Shown: positions 35,896-47,514 of the stretch, piece after piece | Position numbering within the stretch: the stretch's first letter is position 1 | Layout: every line of letters begins with the position of its first letter | NCBI GenBank assembly: GCA_021773115.1 | Contig: JAJFKS010000017.1 | Location: 339,838 to 403,837, forward strand | Direction: 5' to 3' | From: Woeseiaceae bacterium | Lineage (GTDB): Bacteria > Pseudomonadota > Gammaproteobacteria > Steroidobacterales > Woeseiaceae | Length of the DNA: 64,000 bases | Translations under genes and position numbers: made by a program | The notes under the pieces: generated by a model | Told to the model about the DNA's origin: nothing | The model's database searches: none | What the model saw: only the letters and a program-made list of their open reading frames with translations

Positions 35896-37053
35896 TTGAG
35901 CACACCAGCAATACTTGCACTCCAGGATGGCACCGTGTTTCACGGCACGTCGATTGGTGCCGATGGCCAGACGATCGGCGAGGTGGTTTTCAATACCGCG
36001 ATGACCGGCTACCAGGAAATCCTCACGGATCCGTCCTATTGTCGCCAGATTGTTACTCTGACCTACCCACACATTGGTAATACCGGCACCAACAGTGACG
36101 ATATGGAGTCGAGCAAAGTGCACGCTTCGGGATTGATTGTGCGCGACAGTGCAATGCTGAACAGTAGCTGGCGATCAGAGCGGTCGTTTTCAGATTTCCT
36201 GCGCCAGGCAGGGACCGTGGCGATCGCTGATGTCGATACACGCCAGCTGACCCGCATCATTCGAGAAAAAGGCGCACAGTCCGGTTGTATCATGACCGGC
36301 AAGCAGGCTGTCGAGACGGCCGTCAAGCACGCGAGCAAGTTTCCTGGCATCGCGGGCATGGATCTCGCCAAATTTGTAACCACCCATGAGCGTTACCAAT
36401 GGTGCCTTGGCACAACGTTTGGCCGTACGCCGCGAATCATGAGCCGCCGTATTGCGCCGTACCATGTGGTCGCGTACGACTTCGGTGTAAAGCGCAACAT
36501 ACTGCGACTGCTATCGGACCTGGATTGTCGAATGACGGTCGTACCGGCAACGACCAAAGCCGAAGACGCCATGGCATTGATGCCGGACGGTATTTTCCTT
36601 TCAAATGGGCCGGGCGATCCGGAGCCTTGTGACTATGCCATTGAGGCCATTCAGTCCTTTCTCGAACGGGGAATCCCGGTATTCGGCATTTGCCTGGGCC
36701 ACCAGCTGTTGGCGTTGGCCGCCGGCGCAAAGACCGAGAAAATGAAATTCGGCCATCACGGTGCCAATCATCCGGTTCAGGATATTGAAAGCGGGCGCGT
36801 CATGATTACGAGCCAGAATCATGGATTCGCCGTCGATGAAGCTTCACTACCGGACGACGTCGTTGCAACGCATCGCTCATTGTTCGACGGCACATTGCAG
36901 GGCATCGAGATTAGCGGCAAACCGGCATTTAGCTTCCAGGGTCATCCGGAAGCGAGCCCGGGCCCGCATGACCTGCTGCCGCTGTTCGATCGATTCATTC
37001 AGATGATGGATGAGCAAAAAAAGCGTGGTTTCAGGGCTATGCTGTCTTCATGA
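35896..37053 (+). CDS. carA: carbamoyl-phosphate synthase small subunit
   Basis: A 385-residue glutaminase subunit: N-terminal CPSase domain ([33 protein letters not shown]) and a class I amidotransferase domain with the nucleophile in [13 protein letters not shown] and the His-Glu pair in [10 protein letters not shown]. It supplies ammonia to CarB. The start is a TTG preceded by GAGGAT. The 179-base gap from dapB presumably holds its promoter, although no pyrimidine or arginine operator is evident by eye. Confidence 0.97.
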   Translation: MSTPAILALQDGTVFHGTSIGADGQTIGEVVFNTAMTGYQEILTDPSYCRQIVTLTYPHIGNTGTNSDDMESSKVHASGLIVRDSAMLNSSWRSERSFSDFLRQAGTVAIADVDTRQLTRIIREKGAQSGCIMTGKQAVETAVKHASKFPGIAGMDLAKFVTTHERYQWCLGTTFGRTPRIMSRRIAPYHVVAYDFGVKRNILRLLSDLDCRMTVVPATTKAEDAMALMPDGIFLSNGPGDPEPCDYAIEAIQSFLERGIPVFGICLGHQLLALAAGAKTEKMKFGHHGANHPVQDIESGRVMITSQNHGFAVDEASLPDDVVATHRSLFDGTLQGIEISGKPAFSFQGHPEASPGPHDLLPLFDRFIQMMDEQKKRGFRAMLSS

Positions 37054-37122
37054 AAAACGCTTAGTAAACAAAGTTTTACGATACTTATCTAAACCATATT
37101 CTATTCGTCAGATTTAGCATTC

Positions 37123-40100
37123 ATGCCAAAACGCACAGACATTGAAAGCATCCTGATCATCGGCGCTGGACCGATTGTCATTGGCCAGGCCTGTGAGTTC
37201 GACTACTCCGGTGCGCAGGCATGTAAGGCGCTGCGCGAGGAGGGCTTTCGGGTCATCCTGGTGAACTCGAACCCCGCGACCATCATGACTGACCCCGATA
37301 TGGCCGACGCGATCTACATTGAGCCGGTCCACTGGGCGACGGTGGAACGAATCATAGAGAAAGAACGGCCGGACGCACTGCTGCCGACCATGGGCGGGCA
37401 GACGGCGCTGAACTGTGCGCTGGACCTGGTTCGCGAAGGCGTGTTTGAAAAATACAATGTCGAGCTTATCGCCGCATCGCGTGACGCTATTGATATGGCC
37501 GAAGACCGGGACCTGTTCCGCATCGCGATGGCGGAAATCGGCCTCGAGAGTCCGCGAGCCGAAATTGCGCATTCCATGGACGAGGCGCTCGAGAAGCAGT
37601 CCAAGATTGGCTTTCCGACCATTATTCGCCCGTCATTCACATTGGGCGGCACCGGCGGTGGCATCGCATACAACCGGGAAGAGTTCGAGCAAATCGTGAC
37701 GCACGGGCTGGAGATGTCGCCGACGACAGAAGTGCTGCTTGAAGAATCCGTGATCGGCTGGAAAGAGTTCGAAATGGAGGTCGTGCGCGACCGCAATGAC
37801 AACTGCATCATCGTGTGTTCCATCGAGAACCTCGACCCGATGGGCGTACATACCGGTGATTCGATTACGGTCGCACCGGCGCAAACACTCACGGACAAAG
37901 AATATCAACGCCTGCGCAACGCATCGATTGATGTGCTGCGAAAAATCGGCGTCGAAACCGGCGGTTCCAATGTGCAGTTTGCCGTTTGTCCCAAGACGGG
38001 TCGAGTACTGATTATTGAAATGAACCCGCGCGTGTCGCGTTCATCCGCACTGGCGTCCAAGGCGACCGGCTTCCCGATTGCCAAAATCGCGGCGAAACTC
38101 GCGGTCGGTTACACGCTCGACGAACTGCAAAATGACATCACCGGCGGCGCAACACCGGCCTCGTTTGAGCCGACGATCGACTACGTTGTGACGAAGGTTC
38201 CTCGATTCACTTTCGAGAAATTTCCCGGCGCCAACGACCGCCTGACGACGCAGATGAAGTCAGTCGGCGAAGTGATGGCAATGGGCCGAACGTTTCAGGA
38301 GTCGCTGCAAAAAGCCCTGCGCGGCCTGGAGACAGGCATCAACGGGCTCGACGAGATTTGCGGGCCCATAAAAACCGATGCGGATCGTGACAGATTGCGT
38401 CATGAACTCCGAATGCCAGGCCCGGATCGCCTGCTGTACGTGGCCGACGCCTTGCGCCACGGCTATTCCTATCAGGACGTTGCAAAGCTTACGGGCATCG
38501 ATCCGTGGTTTGTTGTCCAGATCGCCGACCTCGTCAATGCTGAGGGGCGCATTATGGACGCCGGAATCACCGGCCTTGATCAGGCAACGATGCGGGCCAT
38601 GAAGCGCAAGGGATTTTCCGACGCCCGGATGGCGGCGATTCTCAGCGTCAAAGAAGCTGCAGTGAGAAAGCGCCGGCTGGAACTGGGTATCCGTCCGGTT
38701 TACAAGCGCGTCGATACCTGCGCCGCCGAATTTTCAACCAATACGGCCTACTTGTACTCGACCTACGAGGATGAGTGCGAAGCGGAGCCCAGCGACAAGC
38801 GCAAGATCATGATTCTCGGTGGCGGCCCCAATCGAATCGGGCAGGGCATCGAATTCGATTACTGTTGCGTGCACGCGGCTCTTGCACTCAAGGAATCCGG
38901 CTACGAAACGATCATGGTGAATTGCAACCCGGAAACGGTTTCCACTGACTACGACACGTCGGACCGCCTGTATTTCGAGTCGCTGACGTTCGAAGACGTT
39001 ATGGAAATCATCGACAAGGAGAAGCCTGAGGGCGTCATCGTCCAGTACGGCGGGCAAACGCCGTTGAAACTGGCGCGTGATCTTGAGGCGGCGGGAGCGC
39101 CAATCATTGGTACGTCGCCGGACTCGATTGATCTCGCCGAGGATCGCGAGCGATTCCAGAAACTCGTTGAAAGCCTGCAGCTCAAGCAGCCACCAAACTG
39201 TACCGCCCGAAATAAGGAAGAAGCGCTAAAACGAGGCGCCGACGTAGGCTTTCCACTCATCGTGCGGCCATCGTATGTCCTCGGTGGACGGGCAATGGAA
39301 GTCGTGCATGGAGAAGAGGATCTCGCCCTCTATATGGATGCGGCGATCAACGTATCGAATGATAGCCCTGTGCTGCTCGATCGATTCCTCGACCTGGCAA
39401 CCGAAGTCGACGTCGATTGTATTTGTGATGGGGAGCGTGTGCTGATCGGCGGCATCATGGAGCATATCGAACAGGCCGGTGTCCATTCCGGCGACTCGGG
39501 TTGTTCGTTGCCACCCTTCAGCCTGAGCGACGAGATCCAGAAGGAAATCGAAGAGCAGGTCATCAAGCTCGCGAAGGGGCTGAACGTTGTTGGCTTGATG
39601 AATACGCAATTTGCCATTCAGAACAACATCGTCTATCTGCTTGAAGTTAATCCGCGTGCATCTCGAACGGCGCCTTTCGTATCGAAAGCGACCGGGCTGC
39701 CGCTCGCAAAAATTGCGGCGAAAGTCATGGTCGGAGAGTCGCTGGCAAAGCAGGGCTTCGTGAATCGGCGAGTGCCGCCATACTTTTCTGTGAAGGAAGC
39801 GGTATTTCCATTCATTAAATTCCCGGGTAGTGACCCGATCCTGGGTCCCGAGATGAAATCGACAGGCGAGGTGATGGGCGTTGGCCGCAGCTTTGGTGAG
39901 GCTTACGCCAAAGCGCAGTTGGCCTCCGGGGTTATATTGCCACGGCAGGGCGCAGCGCTGTTGTCGGTCCGGGAACGAGACAAAGACGGGGCTGTCGAAC
40001 TCGCCAAGCTCTTGATCGAAATGGGCTTTGATATCGTGGCGACACACGGTACCGCGGAACGACTGGCCCGAACTGGTATATCATGTCGGCGAGCGAACAA

Positions 40101-40347
40101 GGTGCGTGAAGGCCGGCCACACATTGTGGACATGATTAAAAACGGTGAAATCGACTTGATCGTCAATACGACGGAAGGCAAACAGGCGATCGTGGAATCC
40201 TTGTCAATTCGAGCGGAAGCCGTGCGCAGGAACGTTACTTACTACACAACGCTGGGGGCCGCGGTCGCAACTTGCCGTGCCATCGAGTATCTGGACAACA
40301 GCGATGTTAATCGACTACAGGATTTGCACAATGAGGTACTGGCATGA
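37123..40347 (+). CDS. carB: carbamoyl-phosphate synthase large subunit
   Basis: A 1074-residue protein with two homologous ATP-grasp halves: the first opens with [28 protein letters not shown] sequence and the second, near residue 555, with [20 protein letters not shown], followed by a C-terminal MGS-like regulatory domain (about 940-1074, [14 protein letters not shown]). It makes carbamoyl phosphate from bicarbonate, ammonia and two ATP for pyrimidines and arginine. It overlaps greA by four bases. Confidence 0.98.
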   Translation: MPKRTDIESILIIGAGPIVIGQACEFDYSGAQACKALREEGFRVILVNSNPATIMTDPDMADAIYIEPVHWATVERIIEKERPDALLPTMGGQTALNCALDLVREGVFEKYNVELIAASRDAIDMAEDRDLFRIAMAEIGLESPRAEIAHSMDEALEKQSKIGFPTIIRPSFTLGGTGGGIAYNREEFEQIVTHGLEMSPTTEVLLEESVIGWKEFEMEVVRDRNDNCIIVCSIENLDPMGVHTGDSITVAPAQTLTDKEYQRLRNASIDVLRKIGVETGGSNVQFAVCPKTGRVLIIEMNPRVSRSSALASKATGFPIAKIAAKLAVGYTLDELQNDITGGATPASFEPTIDYVVTKVPRFTFEKFPGANDRLTTQMKSVGEVMAMGRTFQESLQKALRGLETGINGLDEICGPIKTDADRDRLRHELRMPGPDRLLYVADALRHGYSYQDVAKLTGIDPWFVVQIADLVNAEGRIMDAGITGLDQATMRAMKRKGFSDARMAAILSVKEAAVRKRRLELGIRPVYKRVDTCAAEFSTNTAYLYSTYEDECEAEPSDKRKIMILGGGPNRIGQGIEFDYCCVHAALALKESGYETIMVNCNPETVSTDYDTSDRLYFESLTFEDVMEIIDKEKPEGVIVQYGGQTPLKLARDLEAAGAPIIGTSPDSIDLAEDRERFQKLVESLQLKQPPNCTARNKEEALKRGADVGFPLIVRPSYVLGGRAMEVVHGEEDLALYMDAAINVSNDSPVLLDRFLDLATEVDVDCICDGERVLIGGIMEHIEQAGVHSGDSGCSLPPFSLSDEIQKEIEEQVIKLAKGLNVVGLMNTQFAIQNNIVYLLEVNPRASRTAPFVSKATGLPLAKIAAKVMVGESLAKQGFVNRRVPPYFSVKEAVFPFIKFPGSDPILGPEMKSTGEVMGVGRSFGEAYAKAQLASGVILPRQGAALLSVRERDKDGAVELAKLLIEMGFDIVATHGTAERLARTGISCRRANKVREGRPHIVDMIKNGEIDLIVNTTEGKQAIVESLSIRAEAVRRNVTYYTTLGAAVATCRAIEYLDNSDVNRLQDLHNEVLA

Positions 40348-40820
40348 ATAAGGTGCCGATGACGGTACGCGGCCATGAGATGCTGCAACAGGAGCTAAAG
40401 AAGCTCAAAGGCGAAGATCGACCGACGGTGATCAAGGCGATCGCGACTGCGCGTGAGCATGGCGACCTGAAGGAAAACGCTGAGTATCATGCCGCGAAGG
40501 AACAACAGAGCTTTATCGAGGGACGGATCAAGGAACTCGAGGGCAAGTTGTCACATGTGCAGGTCATCGATGTCACCGAAATCAATGCCGGAGGCAAAGT
40601 GATATTCGGCTCGACAGTGAAACTATTGGACGAGGAAAGCGGGAAAGAAATTTCCTACCGGATCGTCGGCGAGGACGAGGCAAATATTAAGACGGGTTTG
40701 GTTTCCTACACGTCACCGATCGCGAGGGCTTTGATCAGTAAGGAAGAAGGCGATCTTGTCGAATTCAAGGCGCCCGACGGAGAAAAATCCTACGAAGTGA
40801 TCACGGTCAGCTACATCTAA
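40344..40820 (+). CDS. greA: transcription elongation factor GreA
   Basis: A 158-residue factor with the N-terminal coiled coil ([20 protein letters not shown], carrying the acidic tip residues) and the FKBP-like C-domain ([20 protein letters not shown]). It rescues backtracked RNA polymerase by stimulating transcript cleavage. It is coupled to carB (ATGA overlap) and its end overlaps the convergent yhbY stop by four bases. Confidence 0.97.
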   Translation: MNKVPMTVRGHEMLQQELKKLKGEDRPTVIKAIATAREHGDLKENAEYHAAKEQQSFIEGRIKELEGKLSHVQVIDVTEINAGGKVIFGSTVKLLDEESGKEISYRIVGEDEANIKTGLVSYTSPIARALISKEEGDLVEFKAPDGEKSYEVITVSYI

Positions 40821-41125
40821 CGGGATGGGATTCTGAGGCGCGCTTCCGGCTTCTTGTCTGGGTTTGCGCGATACAGTAACGCGACATTGCCAATGCGTTG
40901 AATGAGTGTTGCAGAATGGTCGTCGCACAGTCGACTGATCATCTCGTCCCGGACCTTCCGATCGCCGGCACGCACTTTGACTTTGATGAGTTCGTGGTGT
41001 GCCAACGTCGATTCAAATTCAGCCAGAACGGTCTCGGTCAGCCCGGCATTGCCGATCGTAATGATCGGTTTTAACTGGTGGCCACGGCCACGCAGGTACT
41101 TTTTTTGAGATTCGCTGAGTGTCAT
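40817..41125 (-). CDS. yhbY: ribosome assembly RNA-binding protein YhbY (CRM domain)
   Basis: Using the ATG at 41125 gives 102 residues starting [20 protein letters not shown], the family start; the longer frame to 41254 would overlap rlmE. It is a single CRM domain with [10 protein letters not shown] and [13 protein letters not shown]. It binds pre-50S particles. It is divergent from rlmE (56-base gap), the usual yhbY-rlmE-ftsH arrangement. Confidence 0.95.
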   Translation of the reverse strand: MTLSESQKKYLRGRGHQLKPIITIGNAGLTETVLAEFESTLAHHELIKVKVRAGDRKVRDEMISRLCDDHSATLIQRIGNVALLYRANPDKKPEARLRIPSR

Positions 41126-41181
41126 GGGCGCGAAGTGTATCAGTGTGATGCGGATACGTCCGCAGTAGACAAGGTTTTTCG

Positions 41182-41808
41182 ATGAGCAAACCGCGCAGCT
41201 CCAGCGGCAGTTGGAGAGATCGCCAGGAGCGAGATCCGTACGTCCAGCAGGCACGCCGCGACGGCTGGCGTTCGCGCGCGGTTTACAAGCTCGAGCAGAT
41301 CGATCAGAAGGAGCGTTTTATTCGGCCGGATATCGTCTGCCTCGACCTTGGTTCTGCACCGGGTGGTTGGAGCCAGTATATTAGCCGACGGCTTAAGGGC
41401 CGGGCGAGAATCGTGGCTGTGGACCTGCTGGAGATGGATTCCTTGCCGGACGTTGAGTTCATTCAGGGTGACTTCGAGGACGACGCGGTTTTCCAACAGC
41501 TGCTGGCTGCCGTTGGCGAAGGCGGTGCCGACCTTGTAATGAGCGATATGGCCCCCAATATTAGCGGGATCAAAGGCGTAGACCAGCCACGATCGATCAA
41601 TCTGGTGGAGCTGGCTCTCGATATGGCACGGCAGGTACTGAAGCCGGGCGGTAGTTTTATTTGCAAGGTGTTTCAGGGCGAGGGGTTTGACGCATTTGTC
41701 GTTGATGCCAGGCGCTCCTTTAAGAAAGTCCGGGTTATGAAGCCCAAGGCCTCGCGGGCGGGTAGTCGCGAGGTGTACTTGGTAGCGCGAAATTATCAAT
41801 TGGTGTAG
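41182..41808 (+). CDS. rlmE: 23S rRNA 2'-O-methyltransferase RlmE (FtsJ/RrmJ)
   Basis: A 208-residue SAM-dependent methyltransferase with motif I CLDLGSAPGGWSQYI, the catalytic Asp in VMSDMAPNISG and Lys in GGSFICKVFQGEG, and the start SWRDRQERDPYVQQAR, where the RlmE family Lys is expected further on in SRAVYKLEQID. It methylates U2552 in the A loop and helps 50S maturation. It is followed by ftsH after 9 bases. Confidence 0.96.
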   Translation: MSKPRSSSGSWRDRQERDPYVQQARRDGWRSRAVYKLEQIDQKERFIRPDIVCLDLGSAPGGWSQYISRRLKGRARIVAVDLLEMDSLPDVEFIQGDFEDDAVFQQLLAAVGEGGADLVMSDMAPNISGIKGVDQPRSINLVELALDMARQVLKPGGSFICKVFQGEGFDAFVVDARRSFKKVRVMKPKASRAGSREVYLVARNYQLV

Positions 41809-41817
41809 TGTCGAAAC

Positions 41818-43746
41818 GTGAATGATTTAACCAAAAATATACTAGTATTTATTGTCATTATCGTCGTGCTTTTGTCGGTAGTGCAGGGCCTGTCAGGTGC
41901 TGGCGCAGGCCAGCCTCAGAAGCAGAACTATTCTGAGTTTCTTGACGCCGTGCGTTCTGGCCAGGTATCCGTCGCGATTATTGACGAGGACCAGATTCGT
42001 TATGGGCGGTCTGAACCGCCACAGTTTTATACGATCAGTCCTGAGACCGATAACAACACGCTCATCGGTCTGCTCGATGAGAACAACGTGAAATTTACTG
42101 CTGCGGATCCGAAATCGCAGAGCCTCATCGGCACGCTGTTGATTAACTCGTTCCCCATCTTGCTACTGATCGGCGTCTGGATTTATTTCATGCGGCAAAT
42201 GCAGGGCGGCGGTGGTGGTCGCGGCGCGATGTCCTTCGGCAAGAGCAAGGCGCGACTATTGGGTGAAGACCAGGTTGGCGTCACCTTTGCTGATGTTGCT
42301 GGTGTCGAAGAAGCCAAGAACGAAGTTGAAGAGGTCGTTGAGTTCCTCAAAGACCCGAGCAAATTTCAGCGTCTCGGCGGCAAAATTCCCAAGGGTGTAT
42401 TGATGGTTGGGCCACCGGGTACGGGTAAAACCTTGCTCGCTCGTGCAATCGCTGGCGAAGCGAAGGTCCCGTTTTTCACGATTTCCGGCTCTGATTTTGT
42501 CGAGATGTTTGTCGGCGTCGGCGCGTCACGTGTTCGTGACATGTTCGAGCAGGCCAAGAAACAGGCGCCCTGCATTATTTTCATCGACGAGCTCGATGCC
42601 GTCGGTCGGCACCGTGGCGCAGGCCTCGGCGGCGGTCATGACGAACGTGAGCAGACGCTGAACCAGATGCTGGTCGAGATGGACGGTTTCGAAGGCAATG
42701 AAGGCATTATTGTTATCGCCGCGACCAACCGGCCGGACGTGCTGGATCCGGCACTGCTGCGCCCGGGCCGATTTGATCGGCAGGTTGTCGTGCCTTTGCC
42801 CGATATTCGTGGTCGTGAGCAAATTCTTAAAGTGCATATGCGTAAGGTGCCACTCGACGACGATGTCATTCCGAGCATCATTGCTCGTGGTACGCCGGGA
42901 TTCTCGGGTGCCGACCTGGCTAACCTCGTGAATGAAGCAGCCCTGTTTGCTGCGCGTGAGAACAAACGCGTGGTCAGCATGAAGCAGTTTGAATTGGCGA
43001 AAGACAAGATCATGATGGGAACTGAACGTCGTTCTATGGTCATGAGCGAAGAAGAGAAGCTCAACACGGCGTATCACGAAGCAGGTCACGCGATCATCGG
43101 CTACCTGATGCCCGAGCACGACCCTGTATATAAAGTGACTATCATTCCTCGTGGGCGCGCTCTCGGCGTCACAATGTACCTGCCCGAAGAAGACCGCTAC
43201 AGCACCTCCAAGCAACGTCTGGAGAGCCACATTTCGACATTGTTCGGCGGGCGCATTGCAGAAGAGATGATCAACGGCCCCGATGGTGTGACGACAGGCG
43301 CCTCGAATGATATCGAACGTGCCACCGAGATCGCTCGCAATATGGTTACCAAGTGGGGCCTGTCCGACCGCTTAGGGCCGCTGACCTACAGCGAGGATGA
43401 TGGTGAAGTGTTTCTGGGCCGCTCAGTAACGCAGCACAAGCAGGTTTCTGATGATACTGCGCATACGATTGATGAGGAAGTTCGCCGAATTATCGACTCC
43501 AATTACAAACGCTCTGACAAAATTCTCAAAGAAAATATCGACAAGCTCCATGCGATGGCGAAAGCACTCATGAAATACGAGACGATCGATAAGGAACAGG
43601 TCGACGACATCATGGCAGGGCGCGAGCCGCGAGAGCCGAAGGACTGGATCGAAATACCCGACCCGAAGGATCCCGACGATGGCTCCGCAGCAGCCGAGTC
43701 TGGCGAAGCGGCCGGCGAAATTGGTGGCCCGGCACGCGAACACTAG
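41818..43746 (+). CDS. ftsH: ATP-dependent zinc metalloprotease FtsH
   Basis: A 642-residue membrane protease: TM1 (8-22), periplasmic domain, TM2 (about 105-124), AAA+ domain with Walker A GPPGTGKT (198-205) and Walker [10 protein letters not shown], and the zinc protease domain with HEAGH (420-424). It removes damaged membrane proteins and regulators such as LpxC and sigma-32. The start is a GTG 9 bases after rlmE. The acidic C-terminal tail is typical. Confidence 0.98.
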   Translation: MNDLTKNILVFIVIIVVLLSVVQGLSGAGAGQPQKQNYSEFLDAVRSGQVSVAIIDEDQIRYGRSEPPQFYTISPETDNNTLIGLLDENNVKFTAADPKSQSLIGTLLINSFPILLLIGVWIYFMRQMQGGGGGRGAMSFGKSKARLLGEDQVGVTFADVAGVEEAKNEVEEVVEFLKDPSKFQRLGGKIPKGVLMVGPPGTGKTLLARAIAGEAKVPFFTISGSDFVEMFVGVGASRVRDMFEQAKKQAPCIIFIDELDAVGRHRGAGLGGGHDEREQTLNQMLVEMDGFEGNEGIIVIAATNRPDVLDPALLRPGRFDRQVVVPLPDIRGREQILKVHMRKVPLDDDVIPSIIARGTPGFSGADLANLVNEAALFAARENKRVVSMKQFELAKDKIMMGTERRSMVMSEEEKLNTAYHEAGHAIIGYLMPEHDPVYKVTIIPRGRALGVTMYLPEEDRYSTSKQRLESHISTLFGGRIAEEMINGPDGVTTGASNDIERATEIARNMVTKWGLSDRLGPLTYSEDDGEVFLGRSVTQHKQVSDDTAHTIDEEVRRIIDSNYKRSDKILKENIDKLHAMAKALMKYETIDKEQVDDIMAGREPREPKDWIEIPDPKDPDDGSAAAESGEAAGEIGGPAREH

Positions 43747-43828
43747 TCGCTTGCGCAGCCTGGGGAGACTCTGATTAATTCGCGTCGCCAACCCTATTCC
43801 TATCAAGTATTTACCGAGGGACGGCCGG

Positions 43829-44671
43829 GTGGCGGGCGAATTAATTAGAGTCTCCCTGGGGTCCTTCAGCATCCCGAGCCCGTCGGTCATGGGCATTCTC
43901 AATGTCACACCCGATTCTTTTTCGGACGGCGGCAAATTTGACTCCATCGAGCTTGCGTTACGCCAGGCGGAGAAAATGGCTGCAGACGGTGCCGCGATCA
44001 TAGACGTTGGCGGCGAGTCCACTCGGCCGGGTGCCGGGGAGGTCAGCATTAGCCAGGAGCTGGACCGCGTTATTCCGCTTATCGAAGCTCTGCACAAGGT
44101 GAGCGATCTGCCGATTTCCATCGACACCAGCAAGGCCGAAGTCATGAGGGCAGCGGTCGCTGCCGGTGCCACGATGATCAACGATGTACTCGCGTTGCAG
44201 GAGCCTGGTGCGCTTGGCGCCGCGGCGGAACTACAAGTCGCCGTTTGCCTGATGCATATGCTGGGCCGACCGAGAACGATGCAACTGCATCCCGAATACG
44301 CGGATGTCGTCGCGGACGTCACTACCTTTCTCAGCGAACGAGTGCGCCTGTGCGTTGCCGCGGGTATCGACAGAAGCGCCATCAGCATCGATCCGGGCTT
44401 CGGTTTCGGCAAAACAGCAACACATAATGTCGAGTTGCTCGCAAATCTGCGACAATTGCGAACGCTTGGATTACCGATTCTCGTTGGCCTGTCACGCAAG
44501 TCGACGTTGGGCGAGATTACCGGCAGTGAAGTTGATATGCGTCTGCCAGCAAGCATTGCTGCAGCTGTTGTTGCGGTGATGAACGGCGCGGAAATTGTTC
44601 GGGCACATGATGTCAGGGAGACAGTGGATGCGCTGAGAGTTGCCAGCGCCGTCCTGGAAGCGAACTTATGA
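43829..44671 (+). CDS. folP: dihydropteroate synthase
   Basis: A 280-residue TIM-barrel enzyme with VMGILNVTPDSFSDGGKF, GAAIIDVGGESTRPGA and ISIDPGFGFGKTATHN, all hallmarks of FolP. It condenses p-aminobenzoate with the pterin diphosphate in folate synthesis and is the sulfonamide target. The start is a GTG at 43829. It overlaps glmM by four bases, the widespread ftsH-folP-glmM order. Confidence 0.97.
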   Translation: MAGELIRVSLGSFSIPSPSVMGILNVTPDSFSDGGKFDSIELALRQAEKMAADGAAIIDVGGESTRPGAGEVSISQELDRVIPLIEALHKVSDLPISIDTSKAEVMRAAVAAGATMINDVLALQEPGALGAAAELQVAVCLMHMLGRPRTMQLHPEYADVVADVTTFLSERVRLCVAAGIDRSAISIDPGFGFGKTATHNVELLANLRQLRTLGLPILVGLSRKSTLGEITGSEVDMRLPASIAAAVVAVMNGAEIVRAHDVRETVDALRVASAVLEANL

Positions 44672-46002
44672 GCAAGAAATATTTTGGTACCGACGGTGTG
44701 CGTGGCACGGTAGGAAAGGACCCGATGACTGCAGACTTTGCCATGCGATTGGCAAGCGCTGCGGCGCAGGTACTGGTACCTGCAGGTGGTACGGTCGTAA
44801 TTGGCAAGGACACACGCCTGTCGGGATACATGTTTGAGTCCGCGCTTGAGGCGGGATTCGTTGCGGCAGGTGCCGATGTCTTGTTGATTGGGCCGCTGCC
44901 GACGCCAGGTATCGCGAGATTGACCCAGGAATTTGATGCTGATCTCGGCGTTGTCATTAGCGCATCACACAATGCCTATTTTGACAACGGCATAAAATTC
45001 TTTGATCGCTCGGGATCAAAGTTGTCCGACGAAATTCAGAACAAGATTGAAGAGCATCTCAAGAACCCCGCAATTACACTCGAATCACAGTCCCTGGGCA
45101 AAGCCAAACGTATCGATACGGCGCGGACGCGTTACCAGGATTTCTGTACTGCCAGTGTCAAGACGGGTATCGACTTTTCAGGGCTGAAAGTCGTCTTCGA
45201 CGGCGCCAACGGGGCGGGTTACAAAGTGGGCCCGCGAGCACTGGCGGCGCTCGGCGCCGAAGTCATTCCGATAGGTTGCTCGCCGAATGGCAAGAATATT
45301 AACGACGGTTGCGGCTCAACAGAGCCGGATCTGCTGCAACTGACTGTGCCGGCGTTGCGGGCCGACGTTGGCGTAGCGCTGGACGGTGATGGCGATCGAA
45401 TTGTCATGGTCGACGAGCATGGCAATCTCATCGACGGTGACCAGTTACTACTGATTCTTGCCGTGGCTCGTCAGAATCTGGGCGAACTGAAAGGACCGGT
45501 TGTTGGCACTGTCATGAGCAACCTCGGGCTCGAAAAGGCGTTTCAGGCCAGAAATATAGAATTTCGTCGCGCCAGTGTCGGTGACCGCTACGTCCTGGAA
45601 GCACTGAAAGAAACCGGCGGCATGCTGGGTGGTGAGACCTCCGGTCACATGATCTTGTTGGACAAGGCGACGACTGGTGATGGCTTGATATGCGCGCTGC
45701 AGGTCCTGCAAATTATGAAAGAGACCGGCAAACCGCTGTCCGAGCTTGCTGCAGGTATGAAAAAATACCCGCAGACGATGCTTAATGTGCGCACCGAGAA
45801 ACGATTGGACCTGGCGGCCTGCAGCGAAATTCAGTCCGCGGTGGTGGCGGCTGAGGCCGAGCTCGCGGACACTGGCCGTATCGTGCTGCGGGCATCGGGC
45901 ACAGAGCCCGTCATTCGGGTTATGGTTGAAGGTGAAGATCACGATCAGGTTACGGCCATTGCGAATCGATTGGCGGCGGTCGTGACTGAATCAGCCGCCT
46001 GA
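44668..46002 (+). CDS. glmM: phosphoglucosamine mutase
   Basis: A 444-residue enzyme with the opening KKYFGTDGVRGTVG, the phosphoserine loop ISASHNAYFDNGIKFF (catalytic Ser), the metal-binding LDGDGDRIVMVD and the phosphate-binding RASGTEPVIRVM. It converts glucosamine-6-phosphate to glucosamine-1-phosphate for UDP-GlcNAc. Translation is coupled to folP. Confidence 0.98.
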   Translation: MSKKYFGTDGVRGTVGKDPMTADFAMRLASAAAQVLVPAGGTVVIGKDTRLSGYMFESALEAGFVAAGADVLLIGPLPTPGIARLTQEFDADLGVVISASHNAYFDNGIKFFDRSGSKLSDEIQNKIEEHLKNPAITLESQSLGKAKRIDTARTRYQDFCTASVKTGIDFSGLKVVFDGANGAGYKVGPRALAALGAEVIPIGCSPNGKNINDGCGSTEPDLLQLTVPALRADVGVALDGDGDRIVMVDEHGNLIDGDQLLLILAVARQNLGELKGPVVGTVMSNLGLEKAFQARNIEFRRASVGDRYVLEALKETGGMLGGETSGHMILLDKATTGDGLICALQVLQIMKETGKPLSELAAGMKKYPQTMLNVRTEKRLDLAACSEIQSAVVAAEAELADTGRIVLRASGTEPVIRVMVEGEDHDQVTAIANRLAAVVTESAA

Positions 46003-46069
46003 GGGCTTGCTGCGCCGGGAAAGCCCCGGTATCCTTGCGCGCCTTTTACCCCTGCGGAAACTTATCGAT

Positions 46070-46828
46070 ATGCGCGAATTTCTGGTTGCTGGCAATTGGA
46101 AGATGAATGGCAGTGCAGCAGACAGCGAAGCGCTGGTTTCAGGCATTGTCGAGGGTGCACCAGCCGTTGCGGGATACCGCTTGCTGGTTTGCCCACCTTT
46201 CACCTACCTCGCCAGCGTTGCTGGGTTGCTGACAGGCAGCAATATTGCACTGGGTGCGCAAAACGTGTCGCAGTTCGAATCCGGCGCGCACACCGGTGAA
46301 ATCGCGGCTTCCATGCTGAAAGATGTTGGTTGCGAGTATGTCATCGTCGGCCACTCCGAAAGGCGGGCGATGAGTGGTGAGAGCAGTGACATCGTCGCTG
46401 CGAAGTTTTTGGCAGCCCAGGCGGCCGGACTGATCCCGATACTGTGTGTCGGGGAAACTTTGCAGGAACGTGAAGCGGGGACGACTGAGAAGGTGATTGA
46501 CGAGCAGCTTGATGCGGTCTTGGTTGCGGCCGGAATAGATGCGTTCGAGTCAGCGGTTGTTGCCTACGAGCCAGTCTGGGCGATTGGTACTGGCAAGACG
46601 GCGGGCCCTGCGCAGGCTCAGGACGTGCATCAGCATATTCGTGGGCGCCTGGCGGCGCACAAGCCAGAGTTGGCCGAAAAGCTACAAATTCTTTATGGCG
46701 GCAGCATGAAAGGCGATAATGCGCCGGGCTTGCTGAGTATGGCGGACATTGACGGTGGCCTGATTGGTGGCGCGTCATTGAAGGCAAACGACTTTTTGGC
46801 GATCGCTGCGGCGGCCGCTCAGAGCTAG
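46070..46828 (+). CDS. tpiA: triosephosphate isomerase
   Basis: The ATG at 46070 gives 252 residues starting MREFLVAGNWKMNG, with the catalytic Lys in GNWKMNG, His in VIVGHSERR and Glu in VVAYEPVWAIGTGKT, and the phosphate loop GLIGGASLK. It interconverts dihydroxyacetone phosphate and glyceraldehyde 3-phosphate. An in-frame start at 46007 does not fit the family. It is followed by secG after 19 bases, a common pair. Confidence 0.98.
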   Translation: MREFLVAGNWKMNGSAADSEALVSGIVEGAPAVAGYRLLVCPPFTYLASVAGLLTGSNIALGAQNVSQFESGAHTGEIAASMLKDVGCEYVIVGHSERRAMSGESSDIVAAKFLAAQAAGLIPILCVGETLQEREAGTTEKVIDEQLDAVLVAAGIDAFESAVVAYEPVWAIGTGKTAGPAQAQDVHQHIRGRLAAHKPELAEKLQILYGGSMKGDNAPGLLSMADIDGGLIGGASLKANDFLAIAAAAAQS

Positions 46829-46847
46829 ACAACAAATCGAGACTTAA

Positions 46848-47261
46848 ATGGACACTATTCAAAAAGCAGTTCTTATCGGTCATACATTGATCGCGTTGCT
46901 GATCATTGTGCTGGTCTTGCTGCAGCGAGGAAAAGGGGCCGATGCGGGCGCCGCCTTCGGAGCCGGAGCTTCTGGAACCGTGTTTGGTGCTCGCGGATCC
47001 GGCAGTTTCTTTTCGCGTGCGACAGCAATCTGTGCAACCGCATTTTTCGTGACCAGCCTGACGCTTGCCTACCTCAGCACGCAGCGAACTGCAGCGCCTG
47101 CCAGTAGCCTGGTTGAGGACGCTTCAGTAGTCGAGGACAGCTCACTTCCGGAGTCGGAATTGCCGGCCATTGACGGCGGCGAAGAACTGCCAGAAGATGC
47201 AGGCGAATTTCCCGCACTGGAGGTCCCTGAAGACCCAAACGACGACTCCGAAGGTGAATAG
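46848..47261 (+). CDS. secG: protein translocase subunit SecG
   Basis: A 137-residue inner-membrane protein with two hydrophobic helices (about 7-25 and 60-75) around LLQRGKGADAGAAFGAGASG, the SecG signature, and a long acidic C-terminal tail rich in Glu, Asp and Pro. It assists SecYEG translocation. It precedes tRNA-Leu by 14 bases, as in many gammaproteobacteria. Confidence 0.95.
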   Translation: MDTIQKAVLIGHTLIALLIIVLVLLQRGKGADAGAAFGAGASGTVFGARGSGSFFSRATAICATAFFVTSLTLAYLSTQRTAAPASSLVEDASVVEDSSLPESELPAIDGGEELPEDAGEFPALEVPEDPNDDSEGE

Positions 47262-47275
47262 ATAAGCTAAAATTT

Positions 47276-47360
47276 GCTCTGGTGGTGGAATTGGTAGACA
47301 CGCTGTCTTGAGGGGGCAGTGGCGCGAGCCGTGCGAGTTCGAGTCTCGCCCAGAGCACCA
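47276..47360 (+). tRNA. tRNA-Leu (anticodon GAG)
   Basis: An 85-nt type II tRNA with encoded CCA. Acceptor GCTCTGG pairs with CCAGAGC; the anticodon stem CTGTC/GGCAG closes the loop TTGAGGG with GAG at 34-36; a long variable arm TGGCGCGAGCCG follows and the T arm contains GTTCGAGTC. It decodes CUC and CUU. It lies between secG and nuoA, the usual place. Confidence 0.97.
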
Positions 47361-47370
47361 ATTCGAAAAC

Positions 47371-47413
47371 ATCGGCTTGCTGGCACACGTTGTGCTACTG
47401 GCCGATTTTTTTT
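47371..47413 (+). terminator. rho-independent terminator after tRNA-Leu
   Basis: ATCGGC pairs with GCCGAT, with an inner stem TGGCACA/TGTGCTA, and eight T follow. It ends the secG-tRNA transcript, so nuo should start from its own promoter within 47414-47514. Confidence 0.85.
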
Positions 47414-47514
47414 GATTCATAAAGGGTGTATTCAACATCACATTGGCTGATACAATGCCGCGCTGAACCACACGTGAAACAACGCAAGCGAAAATTGAGC
47501 GATAAAAAACCAGA